Position numbers and translations under genes: made by a program
Part shown: piece by piece, positions 44,762 to 57,800 of the stretch
Layout of the letters: each line of letters begins with the position of its first letter
Position numbering within the stretch: position 1 is the first letter of the stretch
NCBI GenBank assembly: GCA_963693315.1
Contig: OY856188.1
Location: 267,587,114-267,651,113, forward strand
Origin: Diogma glabrata
Taxonomy: Eukaryota > Arthropoda > Insecta > Diptera > Cylindrotomidae
Length of the DNA stretch: 64,000 nt
Direction of reading: 5' to 3'
The notes under the pieces: model-generated
Database searches by the model: none
Seen by the model: the letters and a program-made list of their open reading frames with translations, nothing else
What the model was told of the DNA's origin: nothing

Positions 44762-47700
44762 ATATAAACAAAAGATGGTTGGCGGTAACCTCATGTGAGA
44801 TAGCCAATTTGATGTGACCGACGCTGGACCGCTCCATTTCTGATCAACAAATATCAATCAAATGGCAGAGTTGGCTGTAAATGTCATTACTGGACACAGT
44901 CTTATCGAACAATTTGTACATGGATCGAGTGTTTTCTCGCATGATTATTATCATTGTTGCTGAAGATATAAGAAAACGGTGTAAACGATTCTCAACCTTC
45001 TCTACTCCCGTCTTGATCTGCTGGCTCAACCCAGATTCAGTTTTCTTGGTGCACGATCCTTTTATGGTCTGACGGCTCCCATCAGAGACATTTGTCGCTT
45101 CTTAAGAAATTTTAACTGATTTCTGAAGGGAAACACGCTAGTATATATGTTTCGTCCTTATGATGGCCATTTTAATCTAACCTAAGCTCAATGTTACTGC
45201 ATATCTTCGATTTAAGTTTGAACACAAGCCAACTTCCAAAATTCGTCAAACATTCCGATTTTGTAGGATAACTTGAAAATTTGTGTGCTAGTTAGTTGTG
45301 CTTTAATGAGCTAGTTGTGCTATAATGAGTGGAATATAATCAGCATCAGCGATTAATTGATATTGATCGATATATTCATTCTTCATACGATATAACTTTA
45401 CAAAATGATTGGCTTCACTTTAGTTTCTACTGGGCAAATAACTGTAGTAGATTGGAACATATCAACTATATTTTGGTTCTCTGCATAAATACAAATCAAA
45501 AGGAATAAGTAGCGACAGTCGACAAAAGTAGCGACAATCAGTAGCGACAACGTTATTCAGAACTTAAGTTGGGTCTAGTGAATTCTGGAGTGCTTAAACA
45601 ATAAATTGTCTTAAAGAAATTACTAGATGAGTGTTCGACGATCTTTTTGAATTAACTAAAATTTTTAGCGTCAAATATTTCGGAACTGTTGCCACATAAG
45701 TTATGAAAAATGTGAGAGTGTAAAAATTGGGTTATCATCCAGCTTCATATAAATTCTTCATATGAATCCTTCAGTACCCACCTTTCATGATCTAGTATAA
45801 ACGGATCAGAAGCTACTTTGGTTCCACAAACTGATCATTAACTTATACTTTTGGGAAGCTAATTCTTCAGGTGGTCGACAGAGACAAGATCCAATAAAGA
45901 CCAAAAGCTTAGACAATATCCAAGTAGGACTCTCAGATTCAGATTCTAATTGAAAAATCAGCAGAATGAAAGATGCAATGGATGTTTGTGACAAGTAATC
46001 ATTGTAATCAACCAAATACAAGAGGAAAATTTCAAACTGACAAGTCATCAAGGGAGTTTTTACTTTCCAAAAACACTGGCGCAGTGACTGAATTAGAGTT
46101 CCTAACCGATTCGCATATTACTTCAAACAGAGAGCTTGGATGTGTTGCAGTATGATTTACACTTAGTATAGCCATGTATTCGACCGATCAATGATCCAAC
46201 TCCACATAAATAGCCTAAAAAATAAAAATGTCATTCAAATTAAGGGCGCAGAATCAATATTAATACGTTGATCTAATATGACGATAAATTTTTTTTAGTC
46301 ATCGTTTACATTTAAGGCAGCTTCTCTTCTCGTTCAGGCATTTTACTGTTCTTGCTTATCAGGTTACCTGCATGTAAATGCGAGTCAGATAAATCAAACT
46401 GATAAATCAGGAAACTGTTGTCAACAAATTTTGAAATTGGTGATTTACATTAGAAGACATCTGTTAATTTTTTAAGGATAGCTTTCAGATTTTTCTATTG
46501 GTTGTTGGACTGTGGTTTATATTTTCCTCCATATTTTTACATCGTTATTTTAATATTTAACTTAACTCTGTCAAAAATGTAAAAAAAACTCTCAACTATC
46601 GACCCAAAACTCATCTGTAGCGCAGATGTACTTATTTCATTCCTTAATCATTCAACAACTTTCTTTAAAATTTTCATGGCAACTATTAATTAATTTATTG
46701 ACTTAAATTTCAAATATTTCAAAATAATTAAATTATAATTAATAATTAAATCGAAAACGAAAGTTTATGAATATATTTAGTAAATTATTTTCTAAGAAAC
46801 AACGTCTCCAAAATTTCTTTTTGACATTTTAAATATAATTTGTTTAATTATGATGGACGGTTATTGGTATAAAAGTTTGTGACATATTTTTCAAATTGGA
46901 TTGTACATTTTCCATCACAATTTAATTAGATTATTAATTAAATTTAAGCCACACAATTTTATTTTATTTAACTTTTGTGAAAAATCATAGTTTTGTTGGA
47001 AATAACATTTTTGTATGTTTGGATGGAGAGTGTGATAATTAAATGTACGTTTTTCCTATTGGTGAGCTATCATCCTGGTCGAATGACCAACCTTAAACAA
47101 AACATTTCAAGATTTCTGTTGAGCCCATCATCCATTTTAAAATAATATCTCAAAGTTGAAGATATAGATGAATGAAACCCCTCGATCAAATCTAATATAA
47201 ATTTCCATATATTTTCATTTCATTTTTGCAACTTGATGCCTCTTGTTTGTTTTGGTAATCTCTTGAGATAAAGAAGTAAACAACATTTCGATTTCAATCG
47301 ATAACATTTAAATAAGAACGAAAAACTGAAGGAAATAGGCAAAAAAATTAGAAAATCAAATTTTGCAATAAACAAATTTCGAAATAAACTTTTGGGAATA
47401 GTAATGGTGAAAACAAGTTTTGTTTACGAAAAAATAAAAATTATTTATTATTGTGACAATGAGGTTAGTTTCATTCTTTTAAGTTTTGGAGCATATAGTT
47501 ATTAGTTTACTAATGTAGTACGTTGCAATACTGTTTTTTATAACGATAACATGATATAAATACATGACTTTTGTCTCTGAATCAGTATATCATATGGTAA
47601 ACGAGTGGAAGGTGTCGGAGACTACTTTTCTCAGACCACTATGCTCTTTCATTCTTTCTAGTTATACAACCCGTAAATAAGCCAGCCCGTAAATAGGAAC

Positions 47701-47809
47701 TGAACCTTTGTTCTAACGTCATTGAAACCTTCACATGCTGTTAAACAACTCAACATATTAGTAGGGCATTCAACTTCTATGTTAGCTAAAGCCGTGCATT
47801 CTCATACAA
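44762..47809. other. Unassigned region right of gap
   Basis: 44830-45120 is fairly complex. Its minus strand has a frame containing SQQIKTGVEKVENRLHRF and MRENTRSMYKLFDKTVSS that looks protein-like but matches nothing I know. A short GTAGCGACA repeat lies at 45508-45550. The rest is AT-rich with no gene seen. Confidence 0.45.
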
Positions 47810-47935
47810 CAGAAACAGAAACCGAAACTGAATTTCATACAAATTTGACAGCAACTGAAACAGAAACCGAATTTAGAAACTGAAACAGAAACTGAAAATT
47901 CGTCTGTTTTGTCTGGAACAGAAACATCCCGATAA
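47808..47935. repeat. GAAACA/GAAACC short repeat
   Basis: Imperfect 6-base units GAAAC(A/C/T) in three clusters. Confidence 0.8.
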
Positions 47936-47964
47936 TGTTACAATGCACTTGCAATAACATTAGC

Positions 47965-50900
47965 ATCCCATACAAGGTTGTATACAACTTTTCCATTGAT
48001 GGTCCATTACTGGCAACCAGTAATGCAGCAATGGGCGAGTACTGGCAACCACGACTGGACCATTAGCTTAATTTTACTGGATGATAACTTCGGACAATAA
48101 CCGGCTGCCATTCATGGGCCAGAGAAAAAACAACAGCAATGGCCCATACAAGGTTGTACCGTTGGCTTAGTAACGGACAAATAATGATGACCAGTATTGT
48201 AGTAATAACCAAGTACTGGCAACCATGACTGAACCCATTAAAAAAGATATAAAATATTTTCATATATTATTTAAATAAATTAGATACAAAATAATTTAAA
48301 ATAAAATAAAAATAACGGAAAAAATTCAAAACTTCCCATTCAACTGGTTCGGTAATGATCTATTACTGGCGACAATGGCCGAGTACTGGCAACAAGTACA
48401 AGTACTCGCATAAAATAATATTTTCATATGTAACTTTAAATAAATTATTTACAAAATAATTAAAATAAAATAGAAATGAAAAAAAATTTAAAACATTTAA
48501 CAACCTTTTCAATATTATCATAGTGTTTCAGTTCAGCCGAGAAGCGATAACTGTTTTTGAAATTTTCCAAACTATATATTTCTAAAACGGATAATACTCT
48601 AGTGAAATTTAATGACAGTACTGGTCCAATAGCAATAGCCAATTAATGTTAACCATTAACGGGACATTGATTGGCCATTTAATAAATACAATATGGAGGG
48701 GCTGAAATCTCACAGCTCTAAGATATCAAGACTTCAGTCTGAATTAAGGATTTTGATATAGTTTTCGGCAAAAAACTTTTATAAGGACATGGTTTTTAGT
48801 TTTGGGCAGCGATGTATATCAAACATAACTCTTTGTTAAAGTACAAGTATTTTTTTTGATCTCTGTTTAGAAATTTATTACAAAACTAACACGAAACATC
48901 AATACGATGCCGAAAAATTATAACAGATCATAAATTAACATAATTTAGTGAAAAGATGATACACTCAGCAAACTACTCAAAAACCTCTCCATTTAGCGTT
49001 TCGAGAAAATATTACAAAATCACAAATTTATATTTCTTTCAAAATTCCAAAAATATTGTAAAAATTAAATAAAATCAAACTTTTTTTCAAAATTCTAAAA
49101 ACATTCCAAAAATTAGAACAAAATCAAAGATTAAACTTTTTTTCAAAAATTCTGAAAATATTGCAAAAATTATACAAAATCAAAAATTGAAACTTTTTCA
49201 AAATTCCAAAAATATTCCAAATATTAGAATGAAATCAAATATTTAGACTTTTTCTAAATTCTAATAATATTCAAAAATTCTGAAAAATTCAAAAATGCAA
49301 ACTTTTTCCAAAACTAAAAATATTGCAAAAATTATAACAATATCAAAAATTGAAACTTTTTCCAAAACTATAAAAATTATAATAAAATCAAAATTTTAAA
49401 ATTTTTCAAAATTCTAAAATTATTCCAAAAATTTTTACAAAATCAAAAATTGAAACTTTTTCAAAATTACAAAAATATTCAAAAACTATAACAAATTCAA
49501 AAATGTCCACGTCCAATTTCATTTTCATTTTCCACAAACTATTCAAAAACCTTCAATTTAGCGATTTGAGAAAATATTACAAAATCACAAATTCATTTTT
49601 CTTTCAAAATTCCAAAAATATTGTAAAAATTATAATAAAATCAAACTTTTTTCAACATTCTAAAAGTATTCCAAAAATTATTACAAAATCAAATATTAAA
49701 ACTTTTTTCAAAGTTCCAAAAATATTCCAAAAATTCTTACAAAATCAAAAATTGAAACTTTTTCCAAAATTCTAAAAATATTGCAAAAATTATTACAAAA
49801 TCAAAAATACAAACTTTTTTCAAAATTCCAAAAATATTTCAAAAACTATAATAAATTCAAAAATTTCCATGTCCAATTTCATTTTCAATTACATTTACGT
49901 CATAAAAACAGCTACATTTTTTTTCCCAAAAAATTGGATAAAAAAATCAATGAAATCATTTTTTGACAGGCTTGGCATTATTTTTTTGACAAACTTATAA
50001 TGCCATAATTCCCTATAATATTAAGATATTTTCATATCATACAAATTATTAATTTTATTTTTTTCCAAAAATTAGGGAAAAAAAATAATTTAAAATCTTT
50101 CTTTTACACTTGACAACATTTTTTTGACAAACTTATAATGCAATATTCTAGATTTTGCTCTCACATACCAATCCCGACCATCAAGATTTCTCCAAATTCA
50201 ATGTTCCTACTCGTAATCACTTAAAATGAACGTTTTTTAAGCAAAAAATATGCAAATTTCCTTGTTTTGACACACTTGACGATTTTTTTTACACCCTTCC
50301 GGTACAGTTATCGAACACATCGACCTTTCGGCTCTTCCTAATGAGTAAACCTATTTTTAGAAAAAAAAATTTTCAAATCCGTCTAGCGGTTTTCTAGATT
50401 TCGTCGGTTGTGATGGCCGGCCGACAGACAGACATACATTTTTTTTTTGCTTTTTTAGAATCAGTAAGTCCTAAAACGTCGAGAAATGCCAAAAAAAGTG
50501 GGGGTAAGAATTTCACTTTGAGCTCATGAATGTAATACTTAGGTCTTTCAGACCGAAGTAACTATAGATCGGCCGATTCATGGTTCCAGTAATGGCCCAA
50601 TAACAATCAAGTACTGTTTACCTTCATGGGCCAATGCTTGGCCGTTCAAAGGTAACTATATACTGGCAATTTTCTGTTAACCATAGAACTGCCGATGAAT
50701 GGTTCTAGTACTGGCCCAATAACAATAGCCAAGTACTGTTAACCATTAATGTGCCAGTTCTTGGCCGTATTTTAAATTCAGGCAAACCCTGCTTGGGATA
50801 TGGGTATTGAGGTGGGTGAGGAACTAATTCGTATTATTATTAGTTAATGTGGATGAGGAACTAATCCTGTTAAACCAGAACCGGTTCTTTTCTCCAGAGA

Positions 50901-52481
50901 ATACAAACTCTTTGTTAATGGGTTCCTATCCCTGGAGGGGAAGGGTCTCTTACTTGGAGAAAAGTATACCTATATACCACTCTGGATAAGATACTCCAAA
51001 CCAAATATCTGGGAATGGTAAAAAAGCAACGGTAACACTATACTAATGTCAAAAAGGCATGGAACGCCAATTTTTATTTAACCCTTGCAAGAGTTTTGGA
51101 GTTCTTGAAAACCCAAACAGACTCACTTGAATTATTGAGTGCATGTACTTCGAAGAGGTTTATATATGCTACCGTTTCTAAAAAGCATTAAAAAAAACAA
51201 ATCACCACCCTAAACAGTTGTCTAATATAAACACCAAAAAACCGCTGCGTTTTAGTTATATAGTTACTTTTGAACGGCCAAGCATTGGCCCATGAAGGCA
51301 AACAGTACTTGGCAATTGTTATTGGGCCTTTACTGAAACCATGAATCGGCCGATCTATAGTTTATAGAAAATAGCCAGTATACTTTACATTAAATGGCCA
51401 ATCAATGGCCCCCGTTAATGGTTAACATTAATTGGCTATTGTTATTGGACTAGTACTGCGGTCATGAATTTGCCGATCTATATCAGTTTTTTAAATTTCA
51501 CTAGAGTATTATCCGTTTTAGAAATATATAGCTTGAAAAATTTCACATATATAGTTTAGTTATCGCTTCCCGGATGAAAAACTATGATAATATTGAAAAG
51601 GTTGGTATAATAATGTTTAAATTTTTTTTTATTTCTATTTTATTTTAATATATTTTTTAATTATTTATTTAAATTTACATATTAAAATATTAATTCAGTA
51701 AATTATTTGTGATATAACATCACTCCGATGGAAAATATCCCATCAAGAATAATATAAGAACTGAATCTAAAAAACTATGGTGCAAATTATGAAACTTTTT
51801 GCAATCCATACAATTTTCGACCGATCTAGTTTCGAACCAATGAGGAAATTTTAAGCTTTAAGAAAGTTTATCATTCTCATCAGGGCTAGCCGACTGATAA
51901 ACTACCAAAAAATGTCAACGCTAAATATAAACCAAAAATTAGGTTACAACTCTAGCGAAGTATAAAAAAACAAAAATGTTATTCTATATTAAAATATTAA
52001 TATATTATTCTATATTTTTTTAATGGCCGAGTACTGGCAGTCATGGTTGCCAGTACTCGGCTATTGATGCATTACTGGTCGCAAGTAATAGATCATTACT
52101 GAACCAGTTGTATGGGAAGTTTTGAATTTTTTCCCGTCATTTTTATTTTATTTTAAATTATTTAATTTATTTAAATTTACATATGATAATATTTTATATT
52201 TTTTTAATGGTCCAGTCATGGTTGCCAGTGGTTGGCCATTACTACAATACTGGTCATCATATTATTGGTCCGTTACTAAGCCAACTGTACAACCTTGTAT
52301 GGGCCATTGCTGTTGTTTTTTCTCTGGCCCATGTATGGCACCCATTTATTGCCCGAAGTTATCATCCAGTAAAATTAAGTTAATGGCCCAATCGCGGTTG
52401 CCAGTACTCGTCCATTGCTGCATTACTGGTTGCCAGTAATGAACATTCAATGGACCAGTTGTACAACCTTGTATATGGGAT
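47965..52481. mobile_element. 4.5-kb long-TIR element with TACTGGCAACC repeats
   Basis: The left end is CCCATACAAGGTTGTA at 47967, flanked by AT; the right end is its inverse, followed by AT. Long inverted arms (left 47965-48690 plus 50561-50670; right 51265-52481) share AATGGCCGAGTACTGGCAAC, GGCCCATACAAGGTTGTAC and CGGCCGATTCATGG. Many TACTGGCAACC / GGCCATTACTGG units repeat in both arms. The left arm is interrupted by the hairpin-ended repeat at 48691-50560. The right arm has an extra segment of about 320 bases near 51700-52020. The centre 50670-51265 is unique with no recognised gene. Confidence 0.85.
48691..50560 (-). mobile_element. Hairpin-ended repeat element, copy B
   Basis: Reverse of the element at 14262-16867: starts ATATGGAGGGGCTGAAATCT and ends GGTCTTTCAGACCGAAGTA. 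Contains both minisatellites (49000-49860 and 49960-50160) but not the 1-kb duplication of copy A. The ATCTCACAGCTCTAAGAT palindrome and the UUCG hairpin are mutated (GACTTCAGTCTG). The uninterrupted opposite arm of the host element near 51350-51410 shows the empty site. Confidence 0.85.
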
Positions 52482-53059
52482 ATGTCAACAACAGCAGTAA
52501 AGGCAATTGAATGGGTTGTTAACGTGGATGATTTGATGACAGAAGCAAGATCAACAGAAAAGCAGAAGTTTTAGCATCGGCAAACTTCAAACTGAAAAGC
52601 TTAACCAATATTACATAAATCACAAGGGATAAAAGATAGCTTAACCAATATTACATAAATCACAAGGGATAATGAAGCAACAAAAAGACTAGGCCTAACA
52701 TGGTATTCCAAAACAGATTCATTTTTTTCTTAGCTCATTTTGAGTTAAGAGCATAACACACAAAAAAACGCTACTGTCATTAGCTAGCAAAACGTTTGAT
52801 CCGCTTATCTGGTTACCATCAACTGTCGTTCGACAGAAGAAGGAGCCCAGCGCGGAAAATGTAAGATTGATTGAAAGTGTCTGAGATTTCTCAAAAAGGA
52901 GAGTATGGCTTCACTAGGGTGGGCCTTGTGAAGAATTATTTTACTTCATTGCCTGTTGGAGTATTACCTTTTTAATCATTACCTCTTTAATATCTAAAAA
53001 ATTTATTTTTATAACCGAAATTATAAAGGAAAATGTATAAAAAAGTCTAGAGATCAAGC
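52482..53059. other. Spacer with 40-bp direct repeat
   Basis: AGCTTAACCAATATTACATA and the bases that follow are repeated at 52598 and 52638. The remainder may be the 5' part of the R1-like copy that follows. Confidence 0.5.
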
Positions 53060-54075
53060 ACCTCTTCGAGGCCGTATAGAGAAAACGAGAAACAAAAACC
53101 TGACGGTATCGCCTCCATGGTACAATAAAGAGATGGCCGCCAGCAGTGGAAAGAGTGAAATAAATAAACTAACGCTAGATTTAGTAGAAACTAGAAAAAT
53201 GGAGCTACTGAGGTACTTCGTACTACGACATATGAAACTTGTGTTGTTGACTCAGTGCAGCAAAGCTTGGTTGGCATAATGCTGGAATGGAACTAATCGA
53301 TTTAATTACGCTGATGAAAGTATCTCTAAAGTATACAATAATTCGTCCTATTCAAATATAAAACGCAACACAAAATGCATTCCTGTATATATGTTGATTT
53401 ATTTTGCAGCGTTCAAAACTAAAAAAGACAAAAATAATAATATTATGAGATTCTGAAAGAAATTGTAGATCTATTAACCTTTAAGATACCAAGCAGAATA
53501 AAGATACACATAAGCAAAACTATGAAGGTTTTCTCGTATATTTAGGACAAAAGCCCAGATCTCTGTACAGAGACCATATACAAAACAAAGTGCAAAATCT
53601 CATCTCCTATGACGAAACTGTTCAGTAACAGGACAGTCGACAATCAGAGAGTAAAAGCATTAAAAAACAAGAGAGAAAATGGCATTCTGTTGATTACTGT
53701 CCTAAGCTTTGATTTCAATGTTATTACTGAAAACGAGCTGTTGAGAAATGCCTGTTTTTAGATAAGACATCCCAAAAAACCGATGCCACGAATAATAATA
53801 CATAGGGGATCAGAGCTGGCCTTACTGATATAAAAGCAACTGCAATCATTAGGCAAAATGGTATTGATGGTGGAACAAAGATCAAACCTATTGTTAAGTT
53901 TGGTGAAAAACTGGCGTAGACGTTAGCTGGATAGTGGAGATAGACGCTGACAGCAAGAAGCAAATTCATCAACCATGGTAGCACCTAGAATAACAATAAT
54001 CATAAATTGGAGCACATGTCGCATAGAAATGTCTGTAAATAGATACACCAATGCAGTGTTGGGGTTGAGTCTGAA
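53060..54075 (+). pseudogene. R1-like ORF1 (gag) remnant, copy 2
   Basis: Broken frames in order: SPPWYNKEMAASSGKSE near 53110; ENELLRNA and PRIIIHRG near 53730-53810; IIRQNGIDGGTKIKPIVKFG near 53845; WIVEIDADSKKQIHQPW near 53930; INWSTCRIEMSVNRYTNAVL near 54000. This is the usual order of an R1-type ORF1: RNA-binding fold, a T.I.PIV.FG strand, and the (V/I)NW..CR segment that precedes the CCHC zinc knuckles. The knuckles themselves are lost. Multiple stops. ORF2 follows at once. Confidence 0.6.
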
Positions 54076-56260
54076 ACTGAAAGTTGCACAAGCTAATTTG
54101 CAACACTCAGTTCTAGCAGTGCATTGGATGGGTACAATGGCAACTGTTCTGTGAATAAAAAACCCTCTGCCTCTAGCGCTGAAAACTAGGCAAACTGCAT
54201 TCCTGTTTACATAAGTATTCACAATACCATTATAAAAACCATAATGCTCTTACAATTCACAGATTCATACTGTATCTAATGCCCTGGTGAAGCGTTTCAT
54301 CTAGTTAACGTATATTGTCAGTTTCGCGAACCTATCGAGGATCATTTAAATCAACTAGATATGATATTAAGCTAAGCTCGATCAGAGCATGGAACGACCG
54401 TATCACTTACAGCAGAGGTCATAAACATCAAGCTTTCATCTCTCGGTGGAGCCTTTTTGTGGCGAAGAAGTCAGGGAATCTAAATACATATACACACAAC
54501 TGTGAGTCGTCTGTAAACGTCACCTTAGTGTCTCATAAGATGGTTAAGCATTTAAAGGACTGGAAAACCCATGACGGGTGGACTTCCAGTGAACACTGTT
54601 CTATCACATTTGAGATAATTGATTCTCAGTTGACACTCTGACTGCGGTTTGCATGTAAATAATATCAACATTAATAGCTTCAAAGGAGATACTACCAACT
54701 GAAAACTCCTTACTCTAAATCTCGAATTAAATATTAAGTCGAAAGACAAGCGGAAGAGATTTGCTGTCCTATGGACAGCGAAACGATAAATGCTTTTCTT
54801 ACAGACGTCATACTAAATGCTTGTGAAGACGCTATACCGCGCAAATCAAATTGCATTAAAACAACTGGGGAAAACTTGAGAACCAATAATCTAATTTATC
54901 TCAAAAGTGGAGATAAACCAGGTAAGAAGACAATACCAGATGGAGGTTGCAAAAGGGGACTGAGTACAAGAATCTTCGTGACATATACGTACAGAAGGTT
55001 CAAACAACTAAAAGACAAAGCTTTAGAAAACCTGTTATGGACGTAGGCAACAAGGATCCATGGAGTTTTATATATCAGACAGACGAAATTGCGCAACAGC
55101 ATGATACTTTTTTTTATTTATTTATTTATCGAATAATTGCATACTTAAGTCTTGGAATCGTGTAAGGATTGCAACACCTCGGACCTTGATGCAACTACAC
55201 TTTGACTCTCAGGATGTCTCAGACTTTTCAGTCGATGAGTATGAAACGTGACAAAGCACCGGGTCCGAATTTGATAGAAGTAGTAATTGTTAAGTAGTCC
55301 TGGAAGGTTTCAGCTCCTTTTGGCTTAAAACTATAAAACAGCTGTTTCAAATTGGATACTTTTCCTATAAAAACTGGAAGATTGTTTGGGTTATTAGAAT
55401 TCCAAAAACCGGTGGTAGCGACCTGCGAAACACCATATCATATCAACCAATCAAAAGCGTTTTGGGTAAAATTTTCGAAAAATAAATAAAAGACAATTAA
55501 ATTGAATTAAATTAATGATGACACGGTCTGAAGACTAACAAAAATTGTCCAGACACCCGATCAATACCCGGTTTTCCGGCTAACACTTCAAGGGTTTGTT
55601 TTTGATCCAACTCTTTGAAATGTGGTCTTTGACACTAGCATGATAGATGGAGTCACAGAAGTTGGGTACGCTAATGATAAAGTAATTGTATTAATTGGAA
55701 ATTCAAGGAAGGAATGCCAGTAGACTCTCAACGGATGGAAGGCATGATGAGTAATCTTAGATAAGGAAAGGCTCACGTATATTTCTTCATCTGCGACGCA
55801 ACCTTTGCTTTAAGTACAAAAAAGGTAGATTTAACTGGTCTTATAGTCCAGTTTATAACTGAACACAGCAAATATAGTAAGCAGCTGAAACGAGTTAAAG
55901 TTACAGACAATGGTAAATGCACGAAGCACGACATGTGATGTGGATAAAACTGAATTACATGTCCTAGGTTACGAAACATTACAGAAAGATCTAATTGTAT
56001 ACTGTTGAGTGGGACAAATCTGACAGCATTTAAATTGTTAGAAAGAAATCAGTCTTGCCCATCAGGTTGAACTTTTTTGCAATTGCTCTGGGATAGTAGA
56101 GCATACCGTTTTAATCTCCTCGTATGTTAGAAATAGAAACGAGGAGTATCTAAACTGCAACCAAGCACGTCTTAAACTGGAATGCTTACTTTCAAATCGC
56201 TAATCACATTTATCGCCCGAGGCCAAATACAAGTTCTTTGACCGAGTAGAGTTACTTACG
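54076..56260 (+). pseudogene. R1-like non-LTR retrotransposon ORF2, copy 2
   Basis: The start KVAQANLQHSVLAV (near 54080) is the usual ORF2 opening. Endonuclease: FHLVNVYCQFREP near 54295, WNDRITYSRGHKHQAF near 54390 (the GDFNA part deleted). Linker: 54771-55046. RT: MKRDKAPGPNLIEVVI near 55239; YQPIKSVLGKIFEK near 55441; the catalytic YADD box reads YAND at 55667-55678. After a deletion: TLNGWKA and ISSSATQPLL, then KYSKQLKRVKVTDNGKC near 55872, the C-terminal Cys/His domain. Comparison with copy 1 shows the same family; each copy keeps regions the other lost. Confidence 0.8.
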
Positions 56261-57505
56261 TAAACTGTTATCGATAGTCTGTTTTATTTGTTATCTTTTA
56301 TTTTATCTTGCAGATCAGGTTTATGCTAAACTTTAAGTATACTGTGGTTGTGTAAAATAATATGCAAACGAAATACTAAATTATTGAGTTTGAAAAAAGA
56401 AATAAAACTTAATTTTATTTTTTGAATAACACGAAATGATAAAGTTTATTTATTGTTTTAAGAAATGAATGAAAAAGCAAAAAAATCATAACTCAAAACT
56501 AGTTTCTCAACTTCTTAATATATTTCTATAACACAGACTGCAATAAGAATTTATAAAAAAAATGTTTTGAATTACATAAGAAAATACCAGATTGGGTAAC
56601 AAGAAAGTTTTCTTTGTTCATAAAATGTCAATGTCATATGCGGGAGCTTATTTCGTTGAAAGTTGAAACTTTAAAGCCGGTTTTGCTTATCTGGGTTAGC
56701 ACTAAATTAATCTCAGTTATTTCAGATGTTGTTGTTCAATGAATGAAAACAGCAATTTTTCCTAATAAAGATAAACTTTCAATACCAAAGGTTAGATCCA
56801 AAATTTGAATATTTCTTCTTCCACGAAGAATACTTCCACGAAGAACTTCCTCAAAAATTGGTAAGAGACGTATTTTTGTTTGTTGGATATCTTTAAACAA
56901 TGAACAAATTTTCAACTTAATTAAACAAAATTATTTTGTATTTTCATCATTCCTCAAGTTTGTTTTTCAAAGAATTCAAAGTTTATTTTGTTACGAGAAG
57001 CTTTTATAATTGGCTTTTGTTTGTTTAGTTCATAATTTTAATTTAAACGAAAACATAATTCTACATTTTTGAAAAATTGTTTTAATGAGCTTTATGCAAG
57101 GAAATATAGCAGACTGCATGTTTTTATCACTATTTCGTAGACAAGGTAAACCAAACCTTGCAAGGTATTGAAGTGTAACTAATTTATGTATAACCGACTG
57201 TTATGTGTTTAACCAGCATATAATTATGTAGAACTAATATGGCCACTAAGAAGCTAAGCTAAATTGTTTTTAATCTAATATTGGGCATTGGAAATGCGCG
57301 GTATTGTACTACCTTTAATCCCATTTACAGCCAATCCCGTTCACAAATTCACCTGGATTAATTATTTTATATGTATTTTATTTGTTGTTTCGTTTTTGGA
57401 ATTATCTTAATAACACATGTTTGAGGACGATGACTTAATTATTTTTTGTTTTGCTATAATGCTGATGGAATTGAAATATTGTATTGAGTAAACAGGTTTT
57501 TTAGT
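56261..57505. other. Unassigned AT-rich stretch
   Basis: No gene, repeat pair or RNA recognised. A short ACTTCCACGAAGAA repeat at 56818-56845. Confidence 0.5.
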
Positions 57506-57800
57506 AAAATGTGTTGTGTAATAGGAACTACAATATATTTCACAACAACATTTAGAAGCTTTTTGAAACCTGGGCCCTACAACAACGTACGTTTTGAAGT
57601 GTTTGTGCGTTCAACAATTCTATCCTGTTTTTTTTTAAGAATAGGTAGCTAAAGAAAACCACTATTATGTGATAGTAAAATATAACATAGGTAAATATTA
57701 CATGATAATTTGTAGGAAATAAAAATAAACTCAGAAGTAAAAATCAAATATTTTTAAAATTTGCAAGAACAAACTAAAGTAGATTTGCCAGTATTCTAGC
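57506..57800 (+). repeat. AAAATGTGTTGTGTA family, left-half copy
   Basis: AAAATGTGTTGTGTAATAGG, then CACAACAACATTTAG, GGGCCCTACAACAACGTACG, and internal TACATGATAATTTGTAGGAA. Corresponds to the left half and centre of 62621-63171; the right TIR is not found. Confidence 0.75.

Noticed and set aside
44385..44857. Frames of 99-150 codons across the N run
   Set aside because: Mostly undefined residues; open only because N carries no stop.
53724..54222. 86- and 99-codon minus-strand frames
   Set aside because: Antisense to R1-like ORF1 on the plus strand.
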